NCBI RefSeq assembly: GCF_025460805.1
Contig: NZ_JAMXFJ010000002.1
Location: 73,490 to 137,489 of the forward strand
Reading direction: 5' to 3'
Source of the DNA: Microvirga sesbaniae
GTDB taxonomy: Bacteria > Pseudomonadota > Alphaproteobacteria > Rhizobiales > Beijerinckiaceae
DNA length: 64,000 bases
The notes below the pieces were generated by a model that was given only the letters and a program-made list of their open reading frames with translations, was not told the DNA's origin and made no database searches. Position numbers and translations under genes: made by a program. Below, piece by piece: positions 12,005 to 21,419 of this stretch. Positions within the stretch are counted from its first letter, which is position 1; each line of letters begins with the position of its first letter.

Positions 12005-12136
12005 GCATCGGACCCAAAAGTGGACTTGCACTTTTGGGATTCATCCGATGCTTTCTTCTTGAATGAGAGCATCGGTCAGGACGGACCCAGCGGGCCGCGC
12101 CAGCGAAAACCGGGGCCACTTTTCCGTCCGATGCTC
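12005..12136. repeat. Family A compound repeat copy 3
   Basis: Two nested palindromes: AGCATCGGA to TCCGATGCT around CCCAAAAGTGGACTTGCAC, then GAGCATCGG to CCGATGCTC around GGACCCAGCGGGCCGCG. Together with the terminator and a family B fragment it fills the 395-base gap before the ACT-domain gene. Confidence 0.8.
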
Positions 12137-12176
12137 GAAAGCGATCGATCCGCCCCCTCTCACGGATGGAGCACAG

Positions 12177-12563
12177 ATGCCCGCCCTCGATCTCTCCCTG
12201 CTCAGGGACGTCTACGCCGTCTGCCGGTATCCCGCGGGCTCCCCGGCCAAGGCTCCATCACCCGGATCCTTCTCGCTTCTGGTCCAGGCCGCCGAGGAAA
12301 CGACCCTCGTCTGCCCGATCGAGGAGGCGCCGCCCGGATCCGAAATCGATGCCGGCTGGCGCTGCTTCCGGATCGGGCAGAGCTTCGATTTCAGCGTCCC
12401 GGGCATCCTGGCGTCCGTTCTCGCTCCCCTGGCCCAGGCCGGCATCGGCATCTTCGCCACCTCGACCTTCAGCACCGACTACGTGCTGGTGAAGGCCGGG
12501 GATGCACGGAAAGCCGTTGCGGCGCTCGAGGAGGCCGGACACAGAGTCGGTCGCCAGACCTGA
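12177..12563 (+). CDS. ACT domain-containing protein
   Basis: A 128-residue protein with the short tandem ACT-like fold (ACT_7/CASTOR-like) found in many bacterial stand-alone proteins. Visible features: LSLLRDVYAVCRYPAG at the N-terminus, SLLVQAAEETTLVCPIEEAP, and GILASVLAPLAQAGIGIFATSTFSTDYVLV, the typical ACT helix-strand ending. ACT domains bind amino acids; ligand and partner are unknown here. ATG 12177 follows GGATGGAG. The 38-residue upstream extension lies in the repeat. The gene abuts the convergent DUF1203 gene with no spacer. Confidence 0.8.
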   Translation: MPALDLSLLRDVYAVCRYPAGSPAKAPSPGSFSLLVQAAEETTLVCPIEEAPPGSEIDAGWRCFRIGQSFDFSVPGILASVLAPLAQAGIGIFATSTFSTDYVLVKAGDARKAVAALEEAGHRVGRQT

Positions 12564-13031
12564 TCAGGCCCGTTCGATCCTGGCGCCAAAGCAGCCGCGC
12601 CGGGCGAAATGGGCATCGACATGCGCGACCCGAGAATTGGCGAGGAAGCGCTGGATCACCCGCAGCACCTCCGCCCCTTCGGCCACCTCGGCCTCCACGA
12701 TGAAGGCCTGCTCATCGTAAGCCCGCAGGGACAGAAGCCGGTCCCGCAGCATGGGCGCCAGCTCGCCCTGATAGGTCCCGGTTCTGCCGGAGCGGCTGAC
12801 GAAGATCGGGCCGGCTGCGCGATAGGGCGATGTCGGGGTCGTCTGATGGGCATGGTTGAGCAGCAGCAGCTCCTCCCCGACGGCGGCACGGGTCAGCGAC
12901 ACCCGGCAGGGGAAGGCATCGGGCTCGTCGGCGTAGACGCGCTTGGCCCCGTGGGTCTCAAGGTCGGCGTCGGCCATCTCGAACAAGGGGGCGAAAGGCT
13001 CGGCCTCGAGGCCGCGGATCCGGAACGACAT
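12564..13031 (-). CDS. DUF1203 domain-containing protein
   Basis: A 155-residue protein matching DUF1203: it starts MSFRIRGLEAEPFAPLF, has CRVSLTRAAVGEELLLLNHAH, GPIFVSR and a C-terminal HVDAHFARRGCFGARIERA. No enzymatic role is known. AAGGAGA precedes the ATG at 13031; the longer frame to 13169 runs into repeat DNA. Its stop codon is immediately adjacent to the stop of the convergent ACT gene. Confidence 0.85.
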   Translation of the reverse strand: MSFRIRGLEAEPFAPLFEMADADLETHGAKRVYADEPDAFPCRVSLTRAAVGEELLLLNHAHQTTPTSPYRAAGPIFVSRSGRTGTYQGELAPMLRDRLLSLRAYDEQAFIVEAEVAEGAEVLRVIQRFLANSRVAHVDAHFARRGCFGARIERA

Positions 13032-13140
13032 GAGAGGTCTCCTTGATGGGAGCGCCAGAATGGCAAGCCGTGCCCGGCGGCACGACCCGATTCCTGTGCC
13101 GCCTCCTCGCCCGCATGCCGTGGCCGTTCTGCCCCTGGCC

Positions 13141-13235
13141 CACGTCATGGCCGGCCTTGTGCCGGCCATCTCGATACGGAGAAGCGCCGTGCCTCACCGC
13201 ATCGAGATCACCGGGACAAGCCCGGTGATGACGTG
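13141..13235. repeat. Family B mosaic repeat
   Basis: CACGTCATGGCCGGCCTTG with TGCCGGCCAT, then GCGCCGTGCCTCACCGC and GAGATCACCGGGACAAGCCC with GGTGATGACGTGG. This is the full two-armed form of the family, between DUF1203 and ccdA (269 bases without a gene). Confidence 0.8.
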
Positions 13236-13300
13236 GAGAACGTGGTCCGGGCCGGCGCCGACACCCTCCCAGGTCATGGCCGGTGGGCGCCAAAGTCCAC

Positions 13301-14029
13301 CTATCCGAGCCGTCCGAGCACCGGGAACGTCTCCAGGAGCCAGAACGACAGGGTGGTGATCCAGCCGGTGAGGAACGCGACGCCGGTGAGGACGAGGAGC
13401 ACGCCCATGACCTTCTCGACCAGGGCGAAGCGCGAGCGCATGCGCTTCAACAGCGCCACGAAGGGCCTCATGGCGAAGGCCGCGAGCAGGAACGGGATGC
13501 CGAGGCCCGCCGAATAGGCGGCGAGCAGCAGGGCTCCGCGGGACACGCTGTCCTCCGAGCCCGCCACGGTCAGGATCGCGGCCAGGACCGGTCCGATGCA
13601 GGGCGTCCAGCCGAACGCGAAGGCGAGGCCCATCACATAGGCGCCCCACAGGCCGACCGGCCGTTCGACGGTGAAGCGGGCCTCCCGGTAGAACAGCCCG
13701 ATGCGGAACAGCCCGAGGAAATGCAGGCCCATCACGATAATGGCGATGCCGGCCACCGTGCTCAGGACATCGAGATATTGCCGGATAGCCTGACCCAGCG
13801 CGGAGGCCGTCGCGCCCAGCAGCACGAAGACGGTCGAGAAGCCGGCCACGAACAGCAGGGCGGCCAGGACGGCGCGCTGGCGCACGGCGCGGTCGTCGCC
13901 CGCGCTGAGCCGGTCGAAGGTGGTCCCGGCCAGGAACGACAGGTACGGCGGCACCAGGGGCAGCACGCAGGGGCTGAGAAAGCTGATGAGGCCGCCGAGC
14001 GCCGCGGCCGGATAGGAAACACTGAGCAT
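13301..14029 (-). CDS. ccdA: Cytochrome c biogenesis protein CcdA
   Basis: A 242-residue, six-helix inner-membrane thiol-disulfide transporter that moves electrons from cytoplasmic thioredoxin to periplasmic targets for cytochrome c maturation. The two conserved cysteines are in FLSPCVLPLVPPYLSFLAG (C21, helix 1) and GWTPCIGPVLAAI (helix 4). The length is typical of the short CcdA class rather than DsbD. ATG 14029 starts right at the first membrane segment. No other cytochrome c assembly genes are adjacent. Confidence 0.93.
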   Translation of the reverse strand: MLSVSYPAAALGGLISFLSPCVLPLVPPYLSFLAGTTFDRLSAGDDRAVRQRAVLAALLFVAGFSTVFVLLGATASALGQAIRQYLDVLSTVAGIAIIVMGLHFLGLFRIGLFYREARFTVERPVGLWGAYVMGLAFAFGWTPCIGPVLAAILTVAGSEDSVSRGALLLAAYSAGLGIPFLLAAFAMRPFVALLKRMRSRFALVEKVMGVLLVLTGVAFLTGWITTLSFWLLETFPVLGRLG

Positions 14030-14124
14030 GGGAGCCTTCTATCCTGTCGCGCCGTCACGAGAAAGGCGGTGAAGCGCCGGTTCGCCAGCTTGTGAAGGCG
14101 GCCGATTTCCGGTTTGCTCGCCCC

Positions 14125-15126
14125 ATGACACAAAGCCGCAATCTCATCACCGACGTGTCCGGCCTTCGCATCGGCAATGCCCAGGACGCCCGTCTCGGCT
14201 CGGGCGTGACCGTGGCCCTCTTCGACGAGCCCGCCGTCGCCTCGGTCTTCGCCATGGGCGGAGCCCCGGCGACCCGGGAGACCGACCTGCTCGACCCGGA
14301 CAAGATGGTGCCGGCCATCCACGGCGTGGTGCTCTCCGGCGGATCCGCCTTCGGGCTCGATGCGGCGAGCGGCGTCCAGGCCTGCTTGAGGGAACAGGGG
14401 ATCGGCTTCGCGGTCCGCGACGCGCTCGTGCCCCTGGTGTCCCAGGCGTCCATCTTCGACCTCGTCAACGGGGGCGACAAGGATTGGGGCCGCTATCCGC
14501 CCTACCGGGAACTCGGCTACGAGGCGGCCCGGCAGGCCGGGCCGGACTTCGCTCTCGGCACCGCCGGTGGCGGCTACGGCGCCACGACGGCGAACCTGAA
14601 GGGGGGCCTGGGCTCGGCGAGCGCCCTGACCTCGTCGGGCCATACGGTCGGCGCCCTGGTGGTGGTCAACAGCATCGCCTCGGCGGTCATCGGAGACGGC
14701 CCGCATTTCTGGGCCGGTGCCCTGGAGGAAGGCCGCGAGTTCGGCGGTCACGGCCATCCCGCCCGGGTCGGCCCGGACCAGCGCAGGCTCGTGTGGAAAG
14801 GCGGCCCGCAGCCGGCCACCACCATCGCGCTGGTCGCGACCGACGCCGTCCTGACGAAGGCTCAGGCCAAGCGCCTCGCCGTCGCGTCCCATGCGGGTCT
14901 CGCCCGCGGGCTGCGCTTCTCGCACGCCCTCTTCGACGGGGACACAATCTTCGCCGCCGCCACGGGCCGCAGGCCGCTGGGCGACGAGGCGGCGGCGTTC
15001 ACCGAACTGACGGCGCTCGCCGCCGACTGCCTCAGCCGCGCCATCGCGCGGGGCGTCTACGAGGCGACGGCCCTGCCCTATCCGGGCGCGCAGCCGGCGT
15101 GGCGGGATCGTTTCGCGGCCGCTTGA
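14125..15126 (+). CDS. P1 family peptidase (DmpA/NylC-like, self-processing)
   Basis: A 333-residue N-terminal-nucleophile hydrolase of MEROPS family P1/S58, related to D-aminopeptidase DmpA and nylon oligomer hydrolase. Family marks: ITDVSGLRIGNAQDARLGSG at the start, VVLSGGSAFGLDAASGV, GTAGGGYGATTANLKGGLGS, and GHTVGALVVVN. Threonine 174 in the last motif sits where the family cleaves itself to expose its nucleophile (inferred). ATG 14125 was preferred over one 33 bases upstream. The TGA stop leads directly into a family A repeat. Confidence 0.85.
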   Translation: MTQSRNLITDVSGLRIGNAQDARLGSGVTVALFDEPAVASVFAMGGAPATRETDLLDPDKMVPAIHGVVLSGGSAFGLDAASGVQACLREQGIGFAVRDALVPLVSQASIFDLVNGGDKDWGRYPPYRELGYEAARQAGPDFALGTAGGGYGATTANLKGGLGSASALTSSGHTVGALVVVNSIASAVIGDGPHFWAGALEEGREFGGHGHPARVGPDQRRLVWKGGPQPATTIALVATDAVLTKAQAKRLAVASHAGLARGLRFSHALFDGDTIFAAATGRRPLGDEAAAFTELTALAADCLSRAIARGVYEATALPYPGAQPAWRDRFAAA

Positions 15127-15127
15127 A

Positions 15128-15275
15128 GCATCGGACGTGTCATCGACCTCACGCCCGATGCTTCAAGCATTTTTCACGCAAAACCGGTTCCCGCTTTTGC
15201 ACCCGATGCTCTCATTCAAGAAGAAAGCATCGGATGGATCCCAAAAGTGCAAGTCCACTTTTCACGTCCGATGCT
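15128..15275. repeat. Family A compound repeat copy 4
   Basis: Contains GCATCGGACGTGTCATCG with CACGCCCGATGC, a middle block CCGGTTCCCGCTTTTGC, and AAGCATCGGATGGATCCC with CACGTCCGATGCTT. Both flanking genes (P1 peptidase and dadA, converging) end at its two edges. Confidence 0.85.
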
Positions 15276-16517
15276 TTAGAACCGCTCCGCCCGATAGGGC
15301 CTGGGGTCGACCACCGGGGTCTCACCCGTGATCATCTCGGCCAGCAGGCGGCCGGTGACGGGCCCGAGGGTCAGGCCGTGATGGGCGTGGCCGAAGCCGA
15401 ACCACAGGTTCTTGTGCTTCGGGGCCGGACCGATGATCGGCATCATGTCCGGCGTGCAGGGCCGCATGCCCATCCACGGCTCCGGATCGACCCGCTCGCC
15501 CAGGGGGAAGAAGTCGCGGGCGATCGGCTCGGCGCGCTGGAGCTGGACCGGGGTCTTGGGCGCGTCGCGGTTGGCGAATTCCGCCCCCGTGGTGAGGCGG
15601 ATGCCCTTCGACATGGGGGCCAGGAAGTAGCCGCGGTCGAAATCCAGGGTCGGCCGGTTGAGCACCGCATTGCCCTCGGGCTTGTAATGCATGTGGTAGC
15701 CGCGCTTGACCGCCAGGGGCAGGTCGTAGCCGAGCTTCGACGTGACCACGTCCGCCCAGGCACCGAGGGCGATGACCACGGTGTCGGCGTCCACGGGACC
15801 CTTCTCCGTCTGGATGCGCCAGCCGGTCGGCGTCTCCTCCAGGGTCCGGGCATCCCCGGAGGCGAGCTCGCCGCCGAGGCGCTCGAACAGCCCGACATAG
15901 CCCATGGTCAGCATGTGAGGATCCGACACCGAGGCCGGATCGGTCCAATGGATGCCGCCCTTCGTCTCCACCTTGAGATGCGGCTCGCGCTCGGCGACGG
16001 CCCGGGTGTCGAGGGCGTCGAAGTTGACGCCGAAATCGCGCTTCACATCCTCCGCGTCCTTGAACTGCTCGTCGCGGCTCTTCTCGTCCCGGAACACCTT
16101 CATCCAGCCGGTCGGGCGGATCAGGTGCGTGGAGCCGGATTCCTCCGCCAGGGCCATGTGCTCGGTGACGCTGCGCTCGATGAGCGGCGCGTACATCCGG
16201 GCGATCGCCTTGTGCTGGGCGGGGCGCGAGTGCATCCAGTATTGCCACAGGAACGGCGCCAGCTTGGGGATCGCCGCCCAGTGGTAATGGGCGTCGATGG
16301 TGTTGTTCAGGGCATAGCGCAGCAGGGCGCCGAAATCGTGCGGAAAGCCGTAGGGGTAGACGCCCTCGCGCTGGATCAGGCCGGCATTGCCGAAGGAGGT
16401 CTCCTCGCCGGGCTTGCGCCGGTCGACCAGCAGAACCGAGCGTCCGCGCTTCTGCAGATGGACGGCAATCGACACGCCGACGATCCCGGCCCCGAGAACA
16501 ACCACATCCTTACGCAT
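15276..16517 (-). CDS. dadA: D-amino-acid dehydrogenase (DadA-like FAD oxidoreductase)
   Basis: A 413-residue flavoprotein of the DAO family, converting D-amino acids to 2-oxo acids with electrons passed to quinone. The Rossmann start VVVLGAGIVGVSIAVHL, the second motif LLVDRRKPGEETSFGNAG, and the C-terminal GHAHHGLTLGPVTGRLLAEM are as in DadA, including the HxGxTLGP FAD-contact motif. ATG 16517 follows GGGCAGGG. No alanine racemase is nearby, so substrate range is open. The TAA stop is made at the edge of a family A repeat. Confidence 0.87.
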   Translation of the reverse strand: MRKDVVVLGAGIVGVSIAVHLQKRGRSVLLVDRRKPGEETSFGNAGLIQREGVYPYGFPHDFGALLRYALNNTIDAHYHWAAIPKLAPFLWQYWMHSRPAQHKAIARMYAPLIERSVTEHMALAEESGSTHLIRPTGWMKVFRDEKSRDEQFKDAEDVKRDFGVNFDALDTRAVAEREPHLKVETKGGIHWTDPASVSDPHMLTMGYVGLFERLGGELASGDARTLEETPTGWRIQTEKGPVDADTVVIALGAWADVVTSKLGYDLPLAVKRGYHMHYKPEGNAVLNRPTLDFDRGYFLAPMSKGIRLTTGAEFANRDAPKTPVQLQRAEPIARDFFPLGERVDPEPWMGMRPCTPDMMPIIGPAPKHKNLWFGFGHAHHGLTLGPVTGRLLAEMITGETPVVDPRPYRAERF

Positions 16518-16728
16518 GAAGGCCCTGCCCCGTTCAAAGTCGCTTCCGGTCACGGGAAGCGTGTTCGTATCCTTGCGACGAGGCCATCTTTACTCCTGAT
16601 GGATCGAGGCCGTCCATGGAATTCCTGTCGCAAAGGGGCCTCTCCCCAGCCAAGTGGTCTTGAATTGGTCGGGATCGGTGGCGCGATGCCCCGTTGCGGC
16701 CGGAAAACGCTCGTGCTACCGGCGCGGC

Positions 16729-17400
16729 ATGACACGTCCCCTTCTCATCGCCCCTTCGATCCTCGCGTCCGATTTCTCCAAGCTCGGCGAGGAGATCCGC
16801 GCCATCGACGCCGCCGGAGCGGACTGGATCCACATCGACGTGATGGACGGGCATTTCGTGCCCAACATCACCATCGGGCCCGACGTGGTGAAGGCGCTGC
16901 GTCCGCACACCTCGAAGCCCTTCGACGTCCACCTGATGATCGCGCCGGTGGATCCCTACCTCGAAGCCTTCGCCAAGGCGGGCGCGGACATCATCAGCAT
17001 CCACGCCGAGGCGGGGCCGCACCTGCACCGCTCCCTGCAGACCATCCGGAGCCTCGGCAAGAAGGCCGGCATCGTTCTGAACCCCGGAACGCACGAACGA
17101 GCCATCGAGCCGGTGATCGACGATGTCGACCTGATCCTCCTGATGACGGTCAATCCCGGCTTCGGCGGCCAGGCCTTCATCCCGTCCGTCGGCACCAAGC
17201 TGCGGCGGATCAAGGAAATGGTCGGCGACCGCGACATCGACATCGAGATCGACGGCGGCGTGACGCCAGAGACCGCGCCCCTGGTGGCCGAAGCCGGCGC
17301 CAACGTGCTCGTGGCCGGGTCCGCCACGTTCAAAGGCGGTCCTTCCGCCTATGCGGCCAACATGGCGGCCATTCGCGAGGCGGCCGCGAAGGCGCGTTGA
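16729..17400 (+). CDS. rpe: Ribulose-phosphate 3-epimerase
   Basis: A 223-residue TIM-barrel enzyme interconverting ribulose 5-phosphate and xylulose 5-phosphate in the pentose phosphate and Calvin pathways. Signature runs: [36 protein letters not shown] (metal ligands and catalytic Asp), [19 protein letters not shown] and [13 protein letters not shown] (second catalytic Asp). ATG 16729 gives the usual N-terminus; the frame is open 75 bases further. purB follows 58 bases downstream on the same strand. Confidence 0.95.
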   Translation: MTRPLLIAPSILASDFSKLGEEIRAIDAAGADWIHIDVMDGHFVPNITIGPDVVKALRPHTSKPFDVHLMIAPVDPYLEAFAKAGADIISIHAEAGPHLHRSLQTIRSLGKKAGIVLNPGTHERAIEPVIDDVDLILLMTVNPGFGGQAFIPSVGTKLRRIKEMVGDRDIDIEIDGGVTPETAPLVAEAGANVLVAGSATFKGGPSAYAANMAAIREAAAKAR

Positions 17401-17458
17401 GATCGAAGGGCTATCGTGCTACCGCGCGGGCATATCACCCGCGTGGAAGTGGAAAGCC

Positions 17459-18772
17459 ATGATCCCCCGTTACAGCCGTCCCGAGATGGTGGCCATCTGG
17501 TCGCCCGAAACCAAGTTCCGCATCTGGTTCGAGATCGAGGCCCATGCCACCACGGCGCTGGCCAATCTCGGCGTCGTGCCGAAGGAAGCGGCGGAAACGG
17601 TCTGGGAGAAGGGCTCCAGGGCCACGTTCGACGTGGAGCGGATCGACGCGATCGAGCGCGAGGTCAAGCACGACGTCATCGCGTTCCTGACCCATCTGGC
17701 CGAGATCGTCGGACCCGAGGCCCGCTTCGTCCATCAGGGCATGACTTCGTCCGACGTGCTCGACACCACGTTCAACGTGCAGCTTGCCCGCGCGTCCGAC
17801 CTGCTGCTGCGCGACCTCGACGAGCTGCTCGCCGCCATCAGGCGCCGGGCTTTCGAGCACAAGATGACGCCGACCATCGGCCGGTCCCACGGCATCCACG
17901 CGGAGCCCACCACGTTCGGACTCAAGCTCGCCCAGGCCTATGCCGAATTCGAGCGCTGCAAGCTCCGGCTGATCGAGGCCCGGCGGGAGATCTCCACCTG
18001 CGCCATCTCGGGCGCCGTCGGCACCTTCGCCAATATCGACCCGAGCGTGGAGGAATACGTGGCCGAGCAGATGGGCCTGCAGGTCGAGCCGGTCTCGACC
18101 CAGGTCATCCCCCGCGACCGGCACGCCATGTATTTCGCCACGCTGGGCGTCATCGCATCCTCCATCGAGCGCCTCGCCACGGAGGTCCGCCACCTGCAGA
18201 GGAGCGAGGTCCTGGAGGCGGAGGAGTTCTTCTCGGCGGGCCAGAAGGGCTCGTCCGCCATGCCCCACAAGCGCAACCCGGTGCTCACCGAGAACCTGAC
18301 CGGGCTGGCCCGCATGGTCCGGGCCTATGCCATGCCGGCCATGGAGAACGTGGCCCTGTGGCACGAGCGGGACATCTCGCATTCCTCCGTCGAGCGCATG
18401 ATCGGGCCCGACGCCACCGTGACCCTGGACTTCGCGCTGGCGCGGCTCACGAACGTCGTCGACAAGCTCGTGGTCTATCCGGAGAACATGCAGAAGAACC
18501 TGGACCGCCTGGGGGGTCTCGTCCACTCGCAGCGGGTTCTCCTGGCCCTGACCCAGAAGGGCGCTTCCCGCGAGGACGCCTACCGGCTGGTCCAGCGCAA
18601 CGCCATGCCGGTCTGGCGCGGCGAAGGCGACTTCCTGACCCTGCTCAAGAACGACGCCGACGTGACGAAGTACCTGTCCGCGGACGAAATCGAGGCCTGC
18701 TTCGACCTCGGCTATCACTACAAGCATGTGGATACGATCTTCGCGCGGGTCTTCGGCGCGGGAGGCGCATAG
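17459..18772 (+). CDS. purB: Adenylosuccinate lyase
   Basis: A 437-residue enzyme of the fumarase/aspartase superfamily catalysing two steps of purine synthesis (SAICAR to AICAR and adenylosuccinate to AMP). It starts [20 protein letters not shown], carries [14 protein letters not shown] and the superfamily signature [19 protein letters not shown] with the flexible catalytic-serine loop. Length matches the standard type. The downstream cfa gene begins 74 bases later behind a strong inverted repeat. Confidence 0.96.
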   Translation: MIPRYSRPEMVAIWSPETKFRIWFEIEAHATTALANLGVVPKEAAETVWEKGSRATFDVERIDAIEREVKHDVIAFLTHLAEIVGPEARFVHQGMTSSDVLDTTFNVQLARASDLLLRDLDELLAAIRRRAFEHKMTPTIGRSHGIHAEPTTFGLKLAQAYAEFERCKLRLIEARREISTCAISGAVGTFANIDPSVEEYVAEQMGLQVEPVSTQVIPRDRHAMYFATLGVIASSIERLATEVRHLQRSEVLEAEEFFSAGQKGSSAMPHKRNPVLTENLTGLARMVRAYAMPAMENVALWHERDISHSSVERMIGPDATVTLDFALARLTNVVDKLVVYPENMQKNLDRLGGLVHSQRVLLALTQKGASREDAYRLVQRNAMPVWRGEGDFLTLLKNDADVTKYLSADEIEACFDLGYHYKHVDTIFARVFGAGGA

Positions 18773-18801
18773 CTCGGGGGCTGGAAATATTTCCACAATT
18801 T

Positions 18802-18845
18802 GCAACAATCCCCACTCAGGAGATCAACGGCGCGGGGATTGTTGC
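18802..18845 (+). promoter_or_regulatory. 12-bp perfect inverted repeat over the cfa translation start
   Basis: GCAACAATCCCC (18802-18813) and GGGGATTGTTGC (18834-18845) are exact reverse complements, ending one base before the cfa ATG. The 20-base loop contains CAGGAG (18817-18822). Folding would bury the GGGG nearest the start codon, so the element may be a translation switch, or a DNA operator. Confidence 0.6.
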
Positions 18846-18846
18846 C

Positions 18847-20100
18847 ATGCTGTCGGAGAAGCTTCTCGATCTTGCGTTCTCGCGGGCCGTGAAACACGGC
18901 ACCCTGGAGATGACCACCGCCGAAGGCCGGCGGGTCACCTTCGGCGACGGGGCGGATCCCCACGTCTCGATCCGCTTCACGGACGCCGCGGCCCAGATGG
19001 CCCTCTGCCTGCATCCCGAGCTGAAGCTCGGCGAATTGTTCGTCGATGGCCGCCTCGTGATCGAGCAGGGCACGATCCTCGACCTGCTGCAGGTCCTCCT
19101 CCGGGACACCCATGGGGAACTCGACGAGCTTCCTCTTCATCGTCTGCGCAAGATCCGGGCCTGGATGATGCGCCGGGCCGAGAACGATGCGACCCGGTCC
19201 AGGCGCAACGTCGCCCATCACTATGATCTCGACGGCCGCCTCTATTCCCTGTTCCTCGACAGCGACCGCCAGTATTCCTGCGCCTATTTCGACCATCCCG
19301 ACGCGAGCCTCGAGGAGGCCCAGATCGCCAAGAAGCGGCACATCGCGGCCAAGCTGATGGTCGATCCGGGCCATAGCGTTCTCGATATCGGCTCGGGCTG
19401 GGGCGGCATGGGCCTCTATCTGGCTCAGTTGGCCGGAGCGGGATCGGTGAAGGGCATCACGCTCTCGCAGGAGCAGCTGGAGGCTTCGCGCAAACGATCC
19501 GCGACCGCGTGCCTTCAGGACCGGGTGAGTTTCGAGCTCCAGGATTACCGGACCACCAGGGGCTCTTTCGACCGGATCGTCTCGGTGGGCATGTTCGAGC
19601 ATGTGGGCGTGCCCTCCTACGACGCCTATTTCCAGGCGAGCCGGAACCTCCTCAAGGACGACGGGGTCATGCTCCTGCATACGATCGGCCGCTCGGGCAC
19701 GCCCTATCCGACCAATCCGTGGATCACCAAGTACATCTTCCCGGGCGGACACCTGCCGGTCCTGTCGGAGATGATGCCGGCCATCGAGCGCGCCGGCCTG
19801 ATCGTGACCGACGTGGAGATCCTGCGCCTGCACTACGCCTATACCCTTCAGGCCTGGCGCGAGCGCTTCATGGCCCACCGCGAGGAGGTGCTGCGCCTCT
19901 ACGACGAGCGCTTCTGCCGGATGTGGGAATGCTACCTCGCCATGTCGGAATCCGCCTTCCGGTGGCAGGACGCGGTGGTGTTCCAGTTCCAGCTCGCTCG
20001 GCGCAACGACGTGGTGCCCCTGACCCGCGACTACATTGCCGAGCGCGAGGCGGTCCTGAAGGAGGCAGAGCGGAACATGGAGTTGAAGCGGAGCGCTTGA
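18847..20100 (+). CDS. cfa: Cyclopropane-fatty-acyl-phospholipid synthase
   Basis: A 417-residue SAM-dependent enzyme that adds a methylene bridge to unsaturated acyl chains of membrane phospholipids. N-terminal lipid-binding part (1-120), then a methyltransferase fold with motif I VLDIGSGWGGMGLYLA near 178-193 and VGMFEHVG (catalytic-site Glu). ARRNDVVPLTRDYI near the C-terminus is conserved in the family. The frame is open far upstream through purB but no other in-frame ATG, GTG or TTG suits, so ATG 18847 is used. Confidence 0.93.
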   Translation: MLSEKLLDLAFSRAVKHGTLEMTTAEGRRVTFGDGADPHVSIRFTDAAAQMALCLHPELKLGELFVDGRLVIEQGTILDLLQVLLRDTHGELDELPLHRLRKIRAWMMRRAENDATRSRRNVAHHYDLDGRLYSLFLDSDRQYSCAYFDHPDASLEEAQIAKKRHIAAKLMVDPGHSVLDIGSGWGGMGLYLAQLAGAGSVKGITLSQEQLEASRKRSATACLQDRVSFELQDYRTTRGSFDRIVSVGMFEHVGVPSYDAYFQASRNLLKDDGVMLLHTIGRSGTPYPTNPWITKYIFPGGHLPVLSEMMPAIERAGLIVTDVEILRLHYAYTLQAWRERFMAHREEVLRLYDERFCRMWECYLAMSESAFRWQDAVVFQFQLARRNDVVPLTRDYIAEREAVLKEAERNMELKRSA

Positions 20101-20131
20101 ACCGGCCGGCGCGCGTCTTTATCTCCGTGGC

Positions 20132-20683
20132 ATGAAAACCTCCGATTGCGACATCCTCATCGTTCCCGGCTACACGAATTCCGGCGAAGACCATTGGCAG
20201 AGCCGCTGGGAGCGCCAGCTTTCGACCGCGTGGCGCGTCGAGCAGGAGAACTGGGACGCTCCGAACAAGGACGCCTGGGTCGAGCGCATCGTGCATGACG
20301 TCGAACGGGCGGAGAAGCCGGTCGTGCTCGTCGGCCACAGCCTCGGCGTGCTGGCCATCGCCCACGCGGCCCCGCGCCTCGCCGGCGGAAAGGCGCGCGG
20401 CGCCTTCCTGGTCAGCCTGCCGGACGTGGAGAGGCCAGGCTTCATCCCGGCCATCGACCGGGCCTTCGCGCCGATTCCGCGCGACCCTTTCCCGTTCCCG
20501 TCCGTCCTGGTCGCCAGCCGGACCGATCCCCACTGCGATTATGCCAAGGCCGAGGACATCGCCTATGCCTGGGGAGCGGCCATCGTCGACGCGGGGGATG
20601 CCGGCCACGTCAACACGGAAAGCGGCCATGGCCCCTGGCCCGAAGGCCTGATGCGTTTCGCCGGGTTCCTGAAGAGGCTTTGA
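20132..20683 (+). CDS. RBBP9/YdeN family alpha/beta hydrolase
   Basis: A 183-residue small serine hydrolase. The N-terminal DILIVPGYTNSGEDHWQSRW is the family signature; the nucleophile elbow is VLVGHSLG (serine near residue 70), the acid lies in ASRTDPHCDY and the histidine in GDAGHVNTESGHGPWP. Substrates are generally unknown in bacteria. It begins 31 bases after cfa on the same strand and may be co-transcribed with it. Confidence 0.88.
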   Translation: MKTSDCDILIVPGYTNSGEDHWQSRWERQLSTAWRVEQENWDAPNKDAWVERIVHDVERAEKPVVLVGHSLGVLAIAHAAPRLAGGKARGAFLVSLPDVERPGFIPAIDRAFAPIPRDPFPFPSVLVASRTDPHCDYAKAEDIAYAWGAAIVDAGDAGHVNTESGHGPWPEGLMRFAGFLKRL

Positions 20684-20785
20684 AGATCTGGCCTTGTCCA
20701 CATGACGAAAAGTTCATGCAGCGGTCACCTGAGCGAGAGCAGGAGCGGAGCAATCTAATCCTATCGCCACACGGAGGATGTCCGC

Positions 20786-21361
20786 ATGAAGACCATCGCC
20801 ACCATTGCTCTTGCCGCCCTGCTGACCGGCACAGGCACCTATGCGATCGCCCAGCAGACTCCCGCGCCGAGCGCGCCGGCGGCTTCGCAGGATCAGACCC
20901 GGCAGGACCGCCGTCCCCGCATGAGCCAGGACGACTTCAACCGGCTCGTGGATGCCCGCATCGCCTCCATCAAGGCCGGGCTGAGGCTCTCCGCCGACCA
21001 GGATCGGCTCTGGGCCCCGGTCGAGACGGCGATCCGTTCGTCCGCCACTGAGCGTTACTCACGCTTCGAGCAGCGCCCGACCCGCGACCAGCGCCAGTCC
21101 ATGGACTTCATGCAGCGCCTCGAGCGACGCAGCACCATGAGGACCGAGGGCGCGCAGCGCTCGGCTGCGGTCACCGCCGCCCTGCGTCCGCTCTGGGACA
21201 GCTTCAGCGAAGACCAGAAGCGGATCGCGCCGCGCCTCCTGCGCGAGGCGATCGACGTTGACGGGCCGCGCTGGGCCGAACGCGGCGGGCGCCGGGGTCA
21301 TGACCGGGACCACCGCATGGGCATGCATCAGGGCGGGCCGCGAGGCCCCGTGCAGCAGTAG
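20786..21361 (+). CDS. Spy/CpxP-like LTXXQ-motif periplasmic protein
   Basis: A 191-residue exported protein. Sec signal peptide of about 22 residues (MKTIATIALAALLTGTGTYA), then a disordered PQ-rich linker and a helical domain with two LTxxQ-type motifs, LSADQDRLW and FSEDQKRI, as in Spy and CpxP chaperones that respond to envelope stress. The C-terminus is Arg/His/Gly-rich. An ATG with CACGGAGGA upstream supports the start. A terminator follows at once. Confidence 0.8.
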   Translation: MKTIATIALAALLTGTGTYAIAQQTPAPSAPAASQDQTRQDRRPRMSQDDFNRLVDARIASIKAGLRLSADQDRLWAPVETAIRSSATERYSRFEQRPTRDQRQSMDFMQRLERRSTMRTEGAQRSAAVTAALRPLWDSFSEDQKRIAPRLLREAIDVDGPRWAERGGRRGHDRDHRMGMHQGGPRGPVQQ

Positions 21362-21373
21362 GCTCAGACAACA

Positions 21374-21407
21374 GAAAGGCCGCCCGATGGGCGGCCTTTC
21401 CGATTTT
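21374..21407 (+). terminator. Rho-independent terminator after the Spy-like gene
   Basis: Stem GAAAGGCCGCCC/GGGCGGCCTTTC (21374-21385, 21389-21400) with a 3-base loop, then CGATTTTT. Confidence 0.88.
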
Positions 21408-21419
21408 TGACCGGCTAAA

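Noticed and set aside
14484..17462. A 992-residue plus-strand frame across the P1 peptidase, dadA and rpe region
   Set aside because: Low-complexity Arg/Gly/Pro composition and overlap with three well-supported genes in other frames.
17416..18846. N-terminal extension of cfa through purB
   Set aside because: The purB frame is clear; the extension reads as a shadow and has no suitable start codon close to the cfa domain.
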